The notes beneath the pieces were generated by a model. That model saw only the letters and a list, made by a program, of their open reading frames with translations. It searched no databases and had not been told where the DNA came from. A stretch of DNA of 26,406 nt. Origin: DYHD01 sp037445375 (lineage in GTDB: Bacteria; Nitrospirota; Thermodesulfovibrionia; Thermodesulfovibrionales; Dissulfurispiraceae). Every line of letters begins with the position of its first letter. Within the stretch, counting starts at the first letter, position 1. Position numbers and translations under genes: made by a program. The stretch is taken from the NCBI GenBank assembly GCA_037445375.1, contig JBBIKS010000031.1, positions 1-26,406 on the forward strand. The letters are read 5' to 3'. Of the stretch, positions 6,473-15,217 are shown one piece after another.

Positions 6473-9139
6473 TTAGCGGGCACCGCAGCACTTCTTATAT
6501 TTTTTCCCGCTTCCGCATGGACAAGGGTCGTTCCTGCCAGCTTTTTTGTCCTTCTTGACAGGCTGTCTCGGTTCATCTTCGTCGATTTTATTGTAAATTA
6601 ATTTTTGTTCTTTTTTAACATTTAAATCAGCTTCTTCCTTTTTGATCTGTATTTTGAAAAGCCTTTGAATAATCTCAGCCCTTATTCTTTGAGACATATC
6701 TCCAAATAAATCAAATGCCTCTTTTTTATACTCTACTAGAGGATCTTTCTGTGCATATCCCCTTAGCCCTATTCCTTCTTTTAGTCGATCTATGCTCAAT
6801 AGATGATCCTTCCACTGATTGTCAATTGTTTGAAGAAACATAATTCGCTCGAGATATTGCATGGTTTCAGAGCCGATTTCTCCTTCCTTTTTTTCGTACT
6901 CTTCTTTGATAGCAGAAGAAATGATGTCCTTCATCTCAGCAGTATCTCTTGTTTCCTTGAGGTTGACCTTTGCAGAAAATAAACCATAAACTGCATTCTC
7001 GCATCCTTCTAAATCCCACTCACTTATATCCGCATCCTCCGGGCAGTAAATTGGCAAAAGCTCGTCAATCTCCGTGCCTGCCATCTCAAATATCTTGTCT
7101 TTTAGGGATTCATTCATAAATGCTTCTTTGCGGAAGGAGTAAATCTCCTTTCTCTGTTTATTCATTACATCATCATATTCAAGTAAATGTTTTCTTATAT
7201 CAAAGTTGTGGGATTCAACCCTTTTTTGTGCGTTCTCTATGCCTTTTGTGACCATCTTATTCTCAATGGGCATGTCTTCTTCCATCTTTAACATATCCAT
7301 CAGTCCGTTTATTCTTTCAGAGCCAAATATCCTCAAAAGGCTATCTTCCAAAGAAAGGTAAAATCTCGATGAGCCGGGATCGCCCTGCCTTCCAGACCTT
7401 CCTCGCAGTTGATTGTCTATCCTCCTTGATTCATGCCTCTCTGTGCCTATTATATGAAGTCCGCCCGCCCTTAAAACCTCTTGTCTTTCCTTCTCACATA
7501 TTACTTTTGCCCTTTCCAGTGCCTGCTTAAATTCATCTTCAGTATAATTGTTTTTGTCTTTAACAAGTTCTCTTGCCAAGCCTTCATAATTCCCGCCGAG
7601 CACTATGTCAGTACCTCTGCCAGCCATATTAGTGGCTATTGTAACAGCGCCGAGCCTCCCAGCTTGTGCAATTATTTCGGCTTCTTTTTCGTGATATTTA
7701 GCGTTCAATACAGAGTGTTTGATCCCCTTTTTGCCCAATAGTTGGCTCAGAAGTTCAGACATTTCAATTGATATAGTGCCGACAAGAACAGGCTGTCCAT
7801 TCTTATGACATACCTCTATTTCATTGATTACAGCATTGAATTTAGCCTTCTCAGATTTGTAAATAGAATCGGGGAAATCAGCCCTTATCATCGGCATATT
7901 GGTAGGAATTACAACAACTTCAAGATTGTATATCTGAGAAAACTCCGCAGCCTCTGTATCAGCAGTGCCTGTCATGCCTGCCAATTTGTTATACATCCTG
8001 AAATAATTCTGAAATGTAATAGTGGCAAGGGTTTGATTTTCACTTGCTATCTTAACCCCCTCTTTTGCCTCAATTGCCTGATGGAGGCCGTCCGACCAAC
8101 GCCTGCCGGGCATAAGGCGTCCTGTGAATTCATCAACTATAATTACCTCACCATCTTTTACAACATAGTCAACATCTACTTTAAATAAATGGTGTGCCCT
8201 CAATGCCTGCGTGACATGATGAATCAGAGCAATGTTTGAAGGGTCATATAGGTTTTTAATATTTAATAACTGTTCTGCCTTTTCATTTCCTGCTTCTGTA
8301 AGGATAACACTTTTAAGTTTTTCATCGAGCTTGAAATCAACATCAACCTTGAGATTAGGGATTATTTTATTTATCGTATAGTATTTACCCGTTGACTCCT
8401 CAGAAGGTCCTGATATGATCAAAGGGGTTCTCGCCTCATCAATCAGGATGCTGTCAACCTCGTCAACTATCGCATAATTCAACCCTCTTTGAGAAAATTC
8501 CAAGAGGTCATATTTCATGTTATCCCTGAGATAGTCAAAGCCATACTCGTTATTAGTGCCGTAAGTAATATCAGCTCTGTAAGCCTCTTGTCTTGAACAG
8601 GGTCTTAGGTGATTGAACCTTTTTTCTGAAGATACGTATTGAGGGTCATACATAAAGGAATTGTCATGTTGAATGACACCGACAGAGAGTCCAAGAAAAT
8701 GGTATATAGGACCCATCCATTGGGCGTCCCTCTTTGCAAGATAGTCATTCACTGTGATAATATGGACACCTTCTCCGTCAAGGGCATTAAGGTATGCAGG
8801 GAAGGTGGCGACGAGTGTTTTTCCTTCTCCTGTGCGCATCTCTGCGATCTTGCCTTCATGCAGCACCATGCCGCCAACAAGCTGGACATCGAAATGCCGC
8901 ATATTCAAAAGCCGTTTTGAGACCTCTCTAACAGTAGCAAAGGCATCGTTAAGAAAATTGTCGAGCGTCTCGCCTGCTTCAAGTCTATTTTTGAATTCCT
9001 CCGTTTTGCTTTTAAGCTGCAGATCACTCAGTGAAGAGTAAGACGGCTCGAGTTTATTTATCTCATCCACACGGGCAGACAGCCTTTTTAATTCCCTTTC
9101 ATTTTTGGTACCAAAGATTTTGCTTAGTATATTGAACAT
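6473..9139 (-). CDS. secA: Preprotein translocase ATPase SecA
   Basis: SecA is the motor that pushes unfolded preproteins through SecYEG using ATP. The 888-aa length is typical. Walker A is MRTGEGKTLV (101-110), followed by the DEVDSILIDEARTPLIISG block and the second nucleotide-binding-domain signature with GTERHESRRIDNQLRGRSGRQGDPGSS. The C-terminus carries the SEC-C zinc motif CPCGSGKKYKKCC, which binds SecB and phospholipids. The ATG at 9139 has no strong Shine-Dalgarno, but the N-terminal sequence fits the family. The gene is transcribed away from the pyrR operon and stands alone. Confidence 0.97.
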   Translation of the reverse strand: MFNILSKIFGTKNERELKRLSARVDEINKLEPSYSSLSDLQLKSKTEEFKNRLEAGETLDNFLNDAFATVREVSKRLLNMRHFDVQLVGGMVLHEGKIAEMRTGEGKTLVATFPAYLNALDGEGVHIITVNDYLAKRDAQWMGPIYHFLGLSVGVIQHDNSFMYDPQYVSSEKRFNHLRPCSRQEAYRADITYGTNNEYGFDYLRDNMKYDLLEFSQRGLNYAIVDEVDSILIDEARTPLIISGPSEESTGKYYTINKIIPNLKVDVDFKLDEKLKSVILTEAGNEKAEQLLNIKNLYDPSNIALIHHVTQALRAHHLFKVDVDYVVKDGEVIIVDEFTGRLMPGRRWSDGLHQAIEAKEGVKIASENQTLATITFQNYFRMYNKLAGMTGTADTEAAEFSQIYNLEVVVIPTNMPMIRADFPDSIYKSEKAKFNAVINEIEVCHKNGQPVLVGTISIEMSELLSQLLGKKGIKHSVLNAKYHEKEAEIIAQAGRLGAVTIATNMAGRGTDIVLGGNYEGLARELVKDKNNYTEDEFKQALERAKVICEKERQEVLRAGGLHIIGTERHESRRIDNQLRGRSGRQGDPGSSRFYLSLEDSLLRIFGSERINGLMDMLKMEEDMPIENKMVTKGIENAQKRVESHNFDIRKHLLEYDDVMNKQRKEIYSFRKEAFMNESLKDKIFEMAGTEIDELLPIYCPEDADISEWDLEGCENAVYGLFSAKVNLKETRDTAEMKDIISSAIKEEYEKKEGEIGSETMQYLERIMFLQTIDNQWKDHLLSIDRLKEGIGLRGYAQKDPLVEYKKEAFDLFGDMSQRIRAEIIQRLFKIQIKKEEADLNVKKEQKLIYNKIDEDEPRQPVKKDKKAGRNDPCPCGSGKKYKKCCGAR

Positions 9140-9296
9140 ATTTTATGATAGAAAAATTGAGCTTATTTATGCAAACCTGAAGATGGGGTATATCCGCAAA
9201 ATAGATAAGGAGATTATCAAAACATCAAAAATTATATGACAAGCAAGATGCTCTCCTACCAAAATCAGGAGCCTCTATAGTTGTTCTTGGGATACA

Positions 9297-9325
9297 TTGA
9301 CAATTTAAGTCATTTATGTTTTAAT
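9297..9325 (+). promoter_or_regulatory. Sigma-70-type promoter of the pyrRB operon
   Basis: TTGACA (9297-9302), a 17-bp spacer and TTTAAT (9320-9325) match the consensus at all six -35 and five of six -10 positions. The predicted transcript start is near 9332, so the PyrR-binding loop (from 9345) would lie at the very 5' end of the leader, as attenuation requires. Confidence 0.6.
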
Positions 9326-9344
9326 CCAAAATGCTTTTAATTAT

Positions 9345-9436
9345 AGTCCTGCGAGACTAAAAGGCAGGGAGTGAGAGTGAGTCAGATAATAAATAAAAAA
9401 AGCCTTCCCACTTAAAATAAATGGGAAGGCTTTTTT
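9345..9436 (+). promoter_or_regulatory. PyrR-dependent transcription attenuator of pyrRB
   Basis: The leader holds AGTCCTGCGAGACT at 9345-9358. It matches the PyrR-binding consensus ARUCCNGNGAGGYU at 13 of 14 positions and folds as AGUC/GACU closing a CUGCGA loop. A strong intrinsic terminator follows at 9396-9436, ending 40 bp before pyrR. UCCUGC within the binding loop can instead pair with GCAGGG at 9363-9368, a candidate alternative (antiterminating) fold. By the Bacillus model, UMP/UTP-bound PyrR would stabilise the first hairpin and favour termination. The motif match is seen directly; the mechanism is inferred from the family. Confidence 0.68.
9396..9436 (+). terminator. Intrinsic terminator in the pyrR leader
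   Basis: AAAAAAGCCTTCCCA (9396-9410) pairs perfectly with TGGGAAGGCTTTTTT (9422-9436) around an 11-nt loop, leaving a U-run at the 3' side. It lies between the promoter and the pyrR start, so it must be conditional. Confidence 0.8.
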
Positions 9437-9476
9437 GTGGATGGATATGCAAATATTTTGGTTATGAGGTATTAAA

Positions 9477-10010
9477 TTGAAAGAAATTCTTAATAAGAAG
9501 GATATCGAGAGAATTATGTCGAGGATTGCCCATGAGATAATAGAAAAAAATAGGGGCACCAAAAACCTATATCTTGTCGGCATACAAAGAGGCGGCGTTC
9601 ATCTTGCGAGACGTCTTGCTCTAAAGATAAAGGCTGTTGAACAAGTCGAGATCGGGGTTGGCTGCCTTGATATATCTATGTATAGAGATGATATCAGTAT
9701 TAGAAAAAATCACCCCGTTGTAAGAAAAACCGAACTGCATGAGGATATATCGGGCAAAAATATTGTGCTTGTAGATGATGTCCTTTTTACAGGACGTTCT
9801 ATCAGGGCGGCTATGGATGCCCTGATGGACTTTGGAAGGCCTGCACAGATTCAATTGGCCGTTTTGATAGACAGAGGGCACAGGGAACTGCCGATAAGGG
9901 CTGATTATGTTGGGAAAAATATCCCTACTTCCCGAAAGGAAAACATTGAGGTAGGACTTATAGAAGAAGGCGGACCTGACAGGGTTACTCTTCACAAAGA
10001 CAAAGAGTGA
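9477..10010 (+). CDS. pyrR: Bifunctional pyr operon attenuator / uracil phosphoribosyltransferase PyrR
   Basis: PyrR binds pyr leader RNA in response to UMP/UTP and usually has a minor uracil phosphoribosyltransferase activity. The 177-aa protein carries the PRPP-binding signature VLVDDVLFTGRS (about 97-108) and the typical GIQRGGVHLARRL block. The start is TTG, supported by GAGGT at 9466-9470 seven bases upstream. It precedes pyrB by 3 bp and follows a leader with a recognisable PyrR target, so it probably regulates its own operon. Confidence 0.94.
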   Translation: MKEILNKKDIERIMSRIAHEIIEKNRGTKNLYLVGIQRGGVHLARRLALKIKAVEQVEIGVGCLDISMYRDDISIRKNHPVVRKTELHEDISGKNIVLVDDVLFTGRSIRAAMDALMDFGRPAQIQLAVLIDRGHRELPIRADYVGKNIPTSRKENIEVGLIEEGGPDRVTLHKDKE

Positions 10011-10013
10011 GAT

Positions 10014-10928
10014 ATGAAAGATAGGCATCTTTTAAGCATCAGGGATTTATCTAAAGAGGAAATTGAGCAGTGCGTCGAGGCGGCAAAAGGGTTTAAAGAT
10101 GTTTTAAGGAGAGACATAAAAAAGGTGCCCGCCTTAAGGGGTAAAACCGTTATTAATCTTTTTTTTGAACCCTCTACAAGAACCAAGACATCATTTGAGA
10201 TTGCAGAAAAGCGGCTGAGCATGGATGTATTAAACTTTTCAGTGCCTACGAGCAGTGTCGTCAAAGGTGAGAGCCTTTATGATACTATAAAGACAATTGA
10301 GGCATACGGCGTTGATTATATCGTCATAAGGCATTCATCAAGCGGTGTGCCTAAGTTTTTTGCTGACAATATCAATGCATCTGTTATTAATGCTGGAGAT
10401 GGAATTAATGAACATCCCACGCAGGCATTGCTTGATGCATTTAGTATATTAGAAAAAAAAGGCACTTTGGAAGGACTCGATATCGCAATAATCGGGGATA
10501 TATATCACAGCAGGGTGGCAAAATCAAATATTTATCTTCTATCAAAATTTAATAACAGGATTAGATTAATAGGACCTCCAACATTAATCCCTGATTTTAA
10601 AAACTATGACATAGAGATTTTCAACGATATGGATAAAGGTCTCATGGATGCCGATGTAATCATGATGCTGCGGATTCAGCTTGAGAGGCAGGGAAAGGGA
10701 TTTTTCCCCTCTACGGATGAATATTTTAAATTCTGGGGGCTTGATAAAAAAAGGCTTCAACTGGCAAAAAAAGATGCTATTGTTATGCACCCAGGCCCCA
10801 TGAATAGGGGTGTCGAGATAAGCTCAGATGTAGCGGACTGCCCCCAATCTGTAATACTCGAACAGGTTACCAACGGACTCGCTATCAGAATGGCTGTGAT
10901 GTACTTGTTAAGCGGCAGCAGGGAATAA
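10014..10928 (+). CDS. pyrB: Aspartate carbamoyltransferase catalytic subunit
   Basis: PyrB condenses carbamoyl phosphate with aspartate, the committed step of pyrimidine synthesis. The 304-aa protein has FEPSTRTKTSFE with the STRT carbamoyl-phosphate loop at 54-57, SVVKGESLYDT with the catalytic Lys, HPTQALLDAF at 134-143, the aspartate-binding MLRIQLERQ and HPGPMNRG. The ATG is 3 bp after the pyrR stop, so the two are one transcript. No pyrI or pyrC follows; a miniature element starts 23 bp downstream. Confidence 0.97.
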   Translation: MKDRHLLSIRDLSKEEIEQCVEAAKGFKDVLRRDIKKVPALRGKTVINLFFEPSTRTKTSFEIAEKRLSMDVLNFSVPTSSVVKGESLYDTIKTIEAYGVDYIVIRHSSSGVPKFFADNINASVINAGDGINEHPTQALLDAFSILEKKGTLEGLDIAIIGDIYHSRVAKSNIYLLSKFNNRIRLIGPPTLIPDFKNYDIEIFNDMDKGLMDADVIMMLRIQLERQGKGFFPSTDEYFKFWGLDKKRLQLAKKDAIVMHPGPMNRGVEISSDVADCPQSVILEQVTNGLAIRMAVMYLLSGSRE

Positions 10929-10950
10929 TGGCCTTTGCCTATATATTATT

Positions 10951-11102
10951 ACCTAATTTGAGCGATTCATAACGATAATAGCTTTTAAATGCAATGGATT
11001 CCTGCATCAGCAGAATGACTTAACCACTCATATGGTGAATCTGTCATTACTGCGAAAGCGGGAATCCAGAAGTGTTCTTTAATAAAATCGCTCAATTTAG
11101 GT
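10951..11102. mobile_element. Miniature inverted-repeat element, copy C (152 bp)
   Basis: The ends read ACCTAATTTGAGCGATT and AATCGCTCAATTTAGGT (16 of 17 positions inverted), flanked by ATT on both sides (10948-10950 and 11103-11105). The interior differs from copies A and B. It carries a nested inverted repeat, TGGATTCCTGC and GCGGGAATCCA, with GAATGAC/TGTCATT inside, of the sort common in intergenic bacterial DNA. Shared ends with unlike centres suggest that one transposase recognises only the termini. Confidence 0.75.
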
Positions 11103-11115
11103 ATTATAAAAAAAT

Positions 11116-11180
11116 AGTGTCAGAGATTAGTGTTAGTGAAGGATAACAAAATTCCACAACTGACACTTAACACTGACACT
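11116..11180. repeat. Imperfect inverted repeat between convergent pyrB and purC
   Basis: AGTGTCAG at 11116-11123 and CTGACACT at 11173-11180 anchor two imperfect arms of about 24 bp. Both arms contain further GTGT(C/T)AG units. It could form a long mismatched hairpin and may end transcription from either side, but no T-run is obvious. Confidence 0.35.
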
Positions 11181-11202
11181 GCGAAACTATTGCACTATTG
11201 AG

Positions 11203-12081
11203 TTAGCTTGTGATTATCTTCAATATTTCTCTATATCTATCAGCGGTTTTTTGTACAATCTCTGGCGGCAGTTCAGGGGCTGGATATGTCTTATCCCAGT
11301 TTAAAGTCAAAAGGTAATCTCTGACAATCTGCTTATCATAACTATCCTGCCCTTTTCCTGGCTCGTAATTCTTTATTGACCAGAACCTTGATGAATCAGG
11401 CGTCAGAAGTTCATCTATCAGGATTATTTTGTCCCCTGCCATCCCAAACTCCATTTTGGTATCAGCAATAATAATCCCTTTCTTTTCTGCAATATCTCTT
11501 GCCTTTTCGTATATATTTAATGTCAGTTCCTTGAGTTTCTCCGCAAGGGCGGGGTCAACTATCTTCTTCATTTCCTCAAAGGATATATTTACATCATGCC
11601 CTTCTTCCGCCTTTGTGCTAGGGGTGAAGATGGCTTTTTCGAGGCGGGATGATTCTACCAAACCTTCAGGAAGTTTAATCTTGCATACCGTCCCGTTTTT
11701 TCTATATTCCTTCCATCCTGACCCAGAAAGATACCCTCTTACGATACACTCAACAGGAAGGGGCTTTGCCTTTTTTACGAGCATGGTTCTGCCTTCTAAT
11801 ATATCCCCATATTTTTTTAATGGTTCGGGGAAATCCTTAATTTCAGTCGCTATAAGATGGTTTTCAACAATATCCTTCATCTGGCTGAACCAATATATAG
11901 ATATCTGAGTTAAGACCCTGCCTTTATCAGGTATTCCTGTTGGCAGAACGACGTCAAATGCAGACACACGGTCAGATGCGATGATTAAAAAATAATCATC
12001 ATATTCATAAATATCTCTGACCTTTCCCCTTCTTAAAAATTGGGCACCCTCTAATTTAGTTTCCATTACGATATTTGGCAT
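11203..12081 (-). CDS. purC: Phosphoribosylaminoimidazole-succinocarboxamide (SAICAR) synthase
   Basis: PurC joins CAIR and aspartate with ATP in purine synthesis. The 292-aa protein starts with RRGKVRDIYEYDDYFLIIASDRVSAFD, the family's nucleotide-binding N-terminal block. Also present are ECIVRGYLSGSGWKEY, the IFTPSTKAEEGHDVNIS substrate-binding block and LIDELLTPDSSRFW. The length matches the longer (about 290-300 aa) class. AGGAGG sits just before the ATG, and the start lies 16 bp inside the end of the upstream ATPase gene, so they share a transcript. purE lies about 3.4 kb upstream on the same strand. Confidence 0.96.
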   Translation of the reverse strand: MPNIVMETKLEGAQFLRRGKVRDIYEYDDYFLIIASDRVSAFDVVLPTGIPDKGRVLTQISIYWFSQMKDIVENHLIATEIKDFPEPLKKYGDILEGRTMLVKKAKPLPVECIVRGYLSGSGWKEYRKNGTVCKIKLPEGLVESSRLEKAIFTPSTKAEEGHDVNISFEEMKKIVDPALAEKLKELTLNIYEKARDIAEKKGIIIADTKMEFGMAGDKIILIDELLTPDSSRFWSIKNYEPGKGQDSYDKQIVRDYLLTLNWDKTYPAPELPPEIVQKTADRYREILKIITS

Positions 12082-14723
12082 TTTGTCCTCCTATAAAATT
12101 TTTCGATCTCAATAACAAAAAAGACTATAGATGAGAAAGCTAAAGTCAGCATTAACTCATTGAAAGCTAAGGGCTGAGTATTAAAAAACTGGTTTAGGAA
12201 AGGTATATAAACAACTGCCATTTGCAGCCCAAAGGTTAGCAAAACTGCGCCTAAAAGAGGCTTATTGGAGAATATCCCAATCTTAAAAAGCGAGTCATTT
12301 TCTGAACGGACAGCCAAGACCACTGCCATTCTACCGACAACAAGTCCGGTAAATATCATGGTCTGCCATGGATATTGACTTGCAAGAAGAAACGATTGAA
12401 AGAACAAGGCAAAAATGCCTATGACAAGTCCGTACTTGATTATATATAACCCCCTGCCTCCTGCAAAAACCCCTTCATCAGGATTTCTTGGTGGTCTGTT
12501 CATAATCCTTCTATCAGCAGGCTCAGCAGTCAACGCAAGTCCTGGAAGGCTATCGGTAAGAAGATTCATCCATAGGATTTGTATGGGAATAAGAGGCAGC
12601 GGAAGCCCAAAAAACGGGGCAAGGAATATCGCCCATAGAGTTCCTGCATTAGAGGTCATTGAGTATTTGATGAACTTAAGGATATTGTCATAAATACGCC
12701 TTCCTTCCTTTACTGCCTTGACTATTGTAGCAAAGTTATCGTCAAGTAGTATCATTGAAGATGATTCCTTTGAGACATCTGTGCCCGTAATCCCCATAGC
12801 GACCCCGATATTTGCCTTTTTCAGTGCAGGTGCGTCATTCACGCCATCGCCTGTCATAGCGACATACTGTCTTTTATCTTGAAGAGCCTTTACGATTTTT
12901 AGTTTTTGTTCAGGAACCACTCTTGCATAAACCCTTATATCTTGAACTTTCATCTCAAACTCTTCAAGCGGGAGTTTATCAAGTTCTCTGCCTGTCATAA
13001 CGGACTTTGTATCATCCTCAATGATGCCTATTCTTTTGGCGATTGCCCTTGCTGTAATCGGATGGTCGCCAGTTATCATAACAGGCTTGATTCCAGCTGT
13101 CTTGCATAAAGAAACTGCTTCCCTTGCCTCGTCTCTTGGAGGGTCCATCATGCCGACAAGTCCTATAATTGTAAGGCTATTTTCAACATTCTCAGGGGTC
13201 AGATCATCGGGCAGCTTCCCCCATTTTCTCATTGCAAGACATAAAACCCTCAAACCTTCTGCTGCCATTTTATCAGTTGCTTTATGAATCTCTTTGAAGT
13301 CAACAGGCTTGAGACCTTCTGATGTCTGAATATTTTCAGACTTTTCGAGCAGCACCTCAACAGCCCCCTTTGTAAAAGAAATGAAGGCAGACCCAAAAAC
13401 GTTTGATTTTGATGGGTCAGGATGAAAGGTGGTCATGCTTTTTCTATCGGAATCGAAAGGAATTTCTGCAGCCCTAATTATTTTATTTTGTAATTCATCT
13501 TTGTCGAATCCTTTATTTTTTGCAAATAAATATAGGGCTGTCTCAGTGGGATCCCCTATTATTTTACCTTCTGTTGTCATTTTTGCATCATTGCATAGGG
13601 CAGACGCAATTAATAAATAATCTATCGTATTCAATGGATAGATATCATCTTTATGACTTGCTTGATTAACCCCTTCTGCCCTTATTAAACGACCTTCTAA
13701 ATATACATTTTCGACGGTCATCTTATTTAAGGTAAGTGTTCCAGTTTTATCAGAGCAAATATAAGTAACAGAGCCGAGTGTTTCAACAGCAGGCAATTTT
13801 CTTATGAGGGCATTCTGCTTGACCATCTTTTTAGCACCAAAAGCGAGGGCTATAGTTATAACCGCAGGGAGCGCCTCGGGTATCGCTGCAACAGCAAGGC
13901 TTACTGCCGTCAGCAGCATCAGCATTACATCCTCCCCTCTCATTATCCCGGCAACAAAAACAATTAAGCATATTACCAAGATAGCAACAGCGAGTTTTTT
14001 ACCAAATATTGCGAGTCTCTGTTGGAGCGGGGTTTTTAGCTCCTCTTCACCCTGAAGCATTGTGGCAATTTTTCCGATCTCTGTCTCCATTCCTGTTGCT
14101 GTAACAATGCCGTTCGCCCTTCCATAGGTTACTATAGTGCCCTGATATGCCATATTCTTTCTGTCCCCAAGGGGAAGGTGTTCATCGTGGAGGGAAGAAA
14201 GCTGTTTTTCAACAGGGACTGACTCTCCTGTCAGTGCGGCCTCCTCTATTTTAAGGTTAGCAATCTCGAACAATCTCATATCGGCAGGCACTATCTGTCC
14301 TGCTTCTATAAGAATGACATCGCCCGGAACTATTTGTGATGCCGGGATATTGCTTGGTATGCCTCCTCTCAGAACAGTAGCCGAAGGGGAAGCCATCATC
14401 TTGAGTGCCTCCATTGCTTTTTCAGCCTTATTTTCTTGTATAAAGCCAATAATTGCATTTAAGATCACTATAGCCAGTATAGCAGCCACATCGGTAGGTT
14501 TGCCGACTATCCCAGCTATTACACCAGCAGCGATAAGGACGATTATAAGGAAGTCCTTAAATTGGTCAAGAAACATCATAAACGGTGTCTTTTTCTTCTT
14601 GACCTTTAGTTCATTAGGTCCGTATAGTTCAAGTCTTTTTGCAGAATCCTCAGGACTTAACCCTGAAACAGAGGAGTTCAACTCGTTGAATACTTCATCT
14701 ATCGTCTTTAGGTGCCATTTCAT
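12066..14723 (-). CDS. Calcium-type cation-translocating P-type ATPase (P2A)
   Basis: This inner-membrane ATPase probably exports Ca2+ (or Mn2+). The 885 aa include an N-terminal cation-ATPase domain, TGES (165-168) in the actuator domain, PEALP (282-286) in M4, the phosphorylated Asp325 in DKTGTLT, and the hinge TGDGVNDAPALKKANIGVAMG. The C-terminal part has further membrane helices, including ILWMNLLTDSLPGLAL. PEALP in place of the commoner PEGLP keeps the ion-coordinating Glu. It is the first half of an overlapping pair with purC; the functional link to purines is not evident. Specificity cannot be fixed from motifs alone. Confidence 0.92.
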   Translation of the reverse strand: MKWHLKTIDEVFNELNSSVSGLSPEDSAKRLELYGPNELKVKKKKTPFMMFLDQFKDFLIIVLIAAGVIAGIVGKPTDVAAILAIVILNAIIGFIQENKAEKAMEALKMMASPSATVLRGGIPSNIPASQIVPGDVILIEAGQIVPADMRLFEIANLKIEEAALTGESVPVEKQLSSLHDEHLPLGDRKNMAYQGTIVTYGRANGIVTATGMETEIGKIATMLQGEEELKTPLQQRLAIFGKKLAVAILVICLIVFVAGIMRGEDVMLMLLTAVSLAVAAIPEALPAVITIALAFGAKKMVKQNALIRKLPAVETLGSVTYICSDKTGTLTLNKMTVENVYLEGRLIRAEGVNQASHKDDIYPLNTIDYLLIASALCNDAKMTTEGKIIGDPTETALYLFAKNKGFDKDELQNKIIRAAEIPFDSDRKSMTTFHPDPSKSNVFGSAFISFTKGAVEVLLEKSENIQTSEGLKPVDFKEIHKATDKMAAEGLRVLCLAMRKWGKLPDDLTPENVENSLTIIGLVGMMDPPRDEAREAVSLCKTAGIKPVMITGDHPITARAIAKRIGIIEDDTKSVMTGRELDKLPLEEFEMKVQDIRVYARVVPEQKLKIVKALQDKRQYVAMTGDGVNDAPALKKANIGVAMGITGTDVSKESSSMILLDDNFATIVKAVKEGRRIYDNILKFIKYSMTSNAGTLWAIFLAPFFGLPLPLIPIQILWMNLLTDSLPGLALTAEPADRRIMNRPPRNPDEGVFAGGRGLYIIKYGLVIGIFALFFQSFLLASQYPWQTMIFTGLVVGRMAVVLAVRSENDSLFKIGIFSNKPLLGAVLLTFGLQMAVVYIPFLNQFFNTQPLAFNELMLTLAFSSIVFFVIEIEKFYRRTKCQIS

Positions 14724-14742
14724 TTAATTTTTAGAGTCTCCT

Positions 14743-14964
14743 TCAAGATTTAATGTCATTTTCTTTTGCCTTCTCAAATCTGCTTTTCACCTTTTTTAAC
14801 AATCTTCTTGCCCAGACAAATTCTGTTGCAAGAATTGCCAGTCCAAGCGGTATGACAATAAAAGCAGGTCCAGGCAATACCAACAGTGCGACTCCCATCA
14901 ATAATACTGTAAATCCAACAACTGCAACAATAATTCTTCTAATTTGCTTAAGAGGGTTACGCAT
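14743..14964 (-). CDS. Small PGPGW-like two-helix membrane protein
   Basis: The 73-aa protein begins with basic residues (MRNPLKQIRR). Two hydrophobic segments follow (about 12-30 and 34-50), separated by LPGPAF, then a charged tail. This is the layout of the PGPGW family of small bacterial membrane proteins, with PGPAF in place of PGPGW. Function is unknown. It lies 19 bp upstream of the ATPase on the same strand and is probably co-transcribed with it. Confidence 0.65.
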   Translation of the reverse strand: MRNPLKQIRRIIVAVVGFTVLLMGVALLVLPGPAFIVIPLGLAILATEFVWARRLLKKVKSRFEKAKENDIKS

Positions 14965-14997
14965 AATAACAAGACATTAATAAACCTTATAATAATA

Positions 14998-15120
14998 AAA
15001 TAAATTGAACGATTCTCTCAGGCATATTGTCAATGCATCTTACTGGATTCCTGCTTTTACAGGAATACTATATATAATCAAATAAGTGAGTCCGTCATTC
15101 GCATAAAAACTGGTATCCAG
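14998..15120. repeat. Degenerate element D, related at one end to copies A-C
   Basis: The left end AAATAAATTGAACGATT matches the copy A-C terminus at about 14 of 17 positions. A nested inverted repeat resembling that of copy C follows (CTGGATTCC at 15043 and GGTATCCAG at 15112). I could not find a matching right terminus or target duplication, so this may be an old, truncated copy. The flanking gap 14965-15217 has no gene. Confidence 0.35.
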
Positions 15121-15172
15121 TTGCTTAACATAAAAATAAGAATGTTATTTAGTGTCTGTTTATTTATATTAT

Positions 15173-15195
15173 TGGTCAGGCATGGAGTCTGACCA
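15173..15195. terminator. 7-bp hairpin downstream of the zf-TFIIB gene
   Basis: TGGTCAG (15173-15179) and CTGACCA (15189-15195) form a perfect stem with a 9-nt loop, 23 bp past the end of the minus-strand gene at 15218. No U-run follows on that strand, so termination is only a possibility. Confidence 0.28.
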
Positions 15196-15217
15196 GTTTT
15201 CTGAGCAAATGTGTAGG

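Noticed and set aside
6323..6475. Three TTGCA-TTTTTGA-like units near the secA 3' end as a repeat family
   Set aside because: The copies are short, A/T-rich and imperfect; chance similarity in this composition is likely.
9341..9583. Minus-strand 80-codon frame over the pyrR leader
   Set aside because: It lies antisense to the attenuator and pyrR start, and its composition is explained by the terminator stem.
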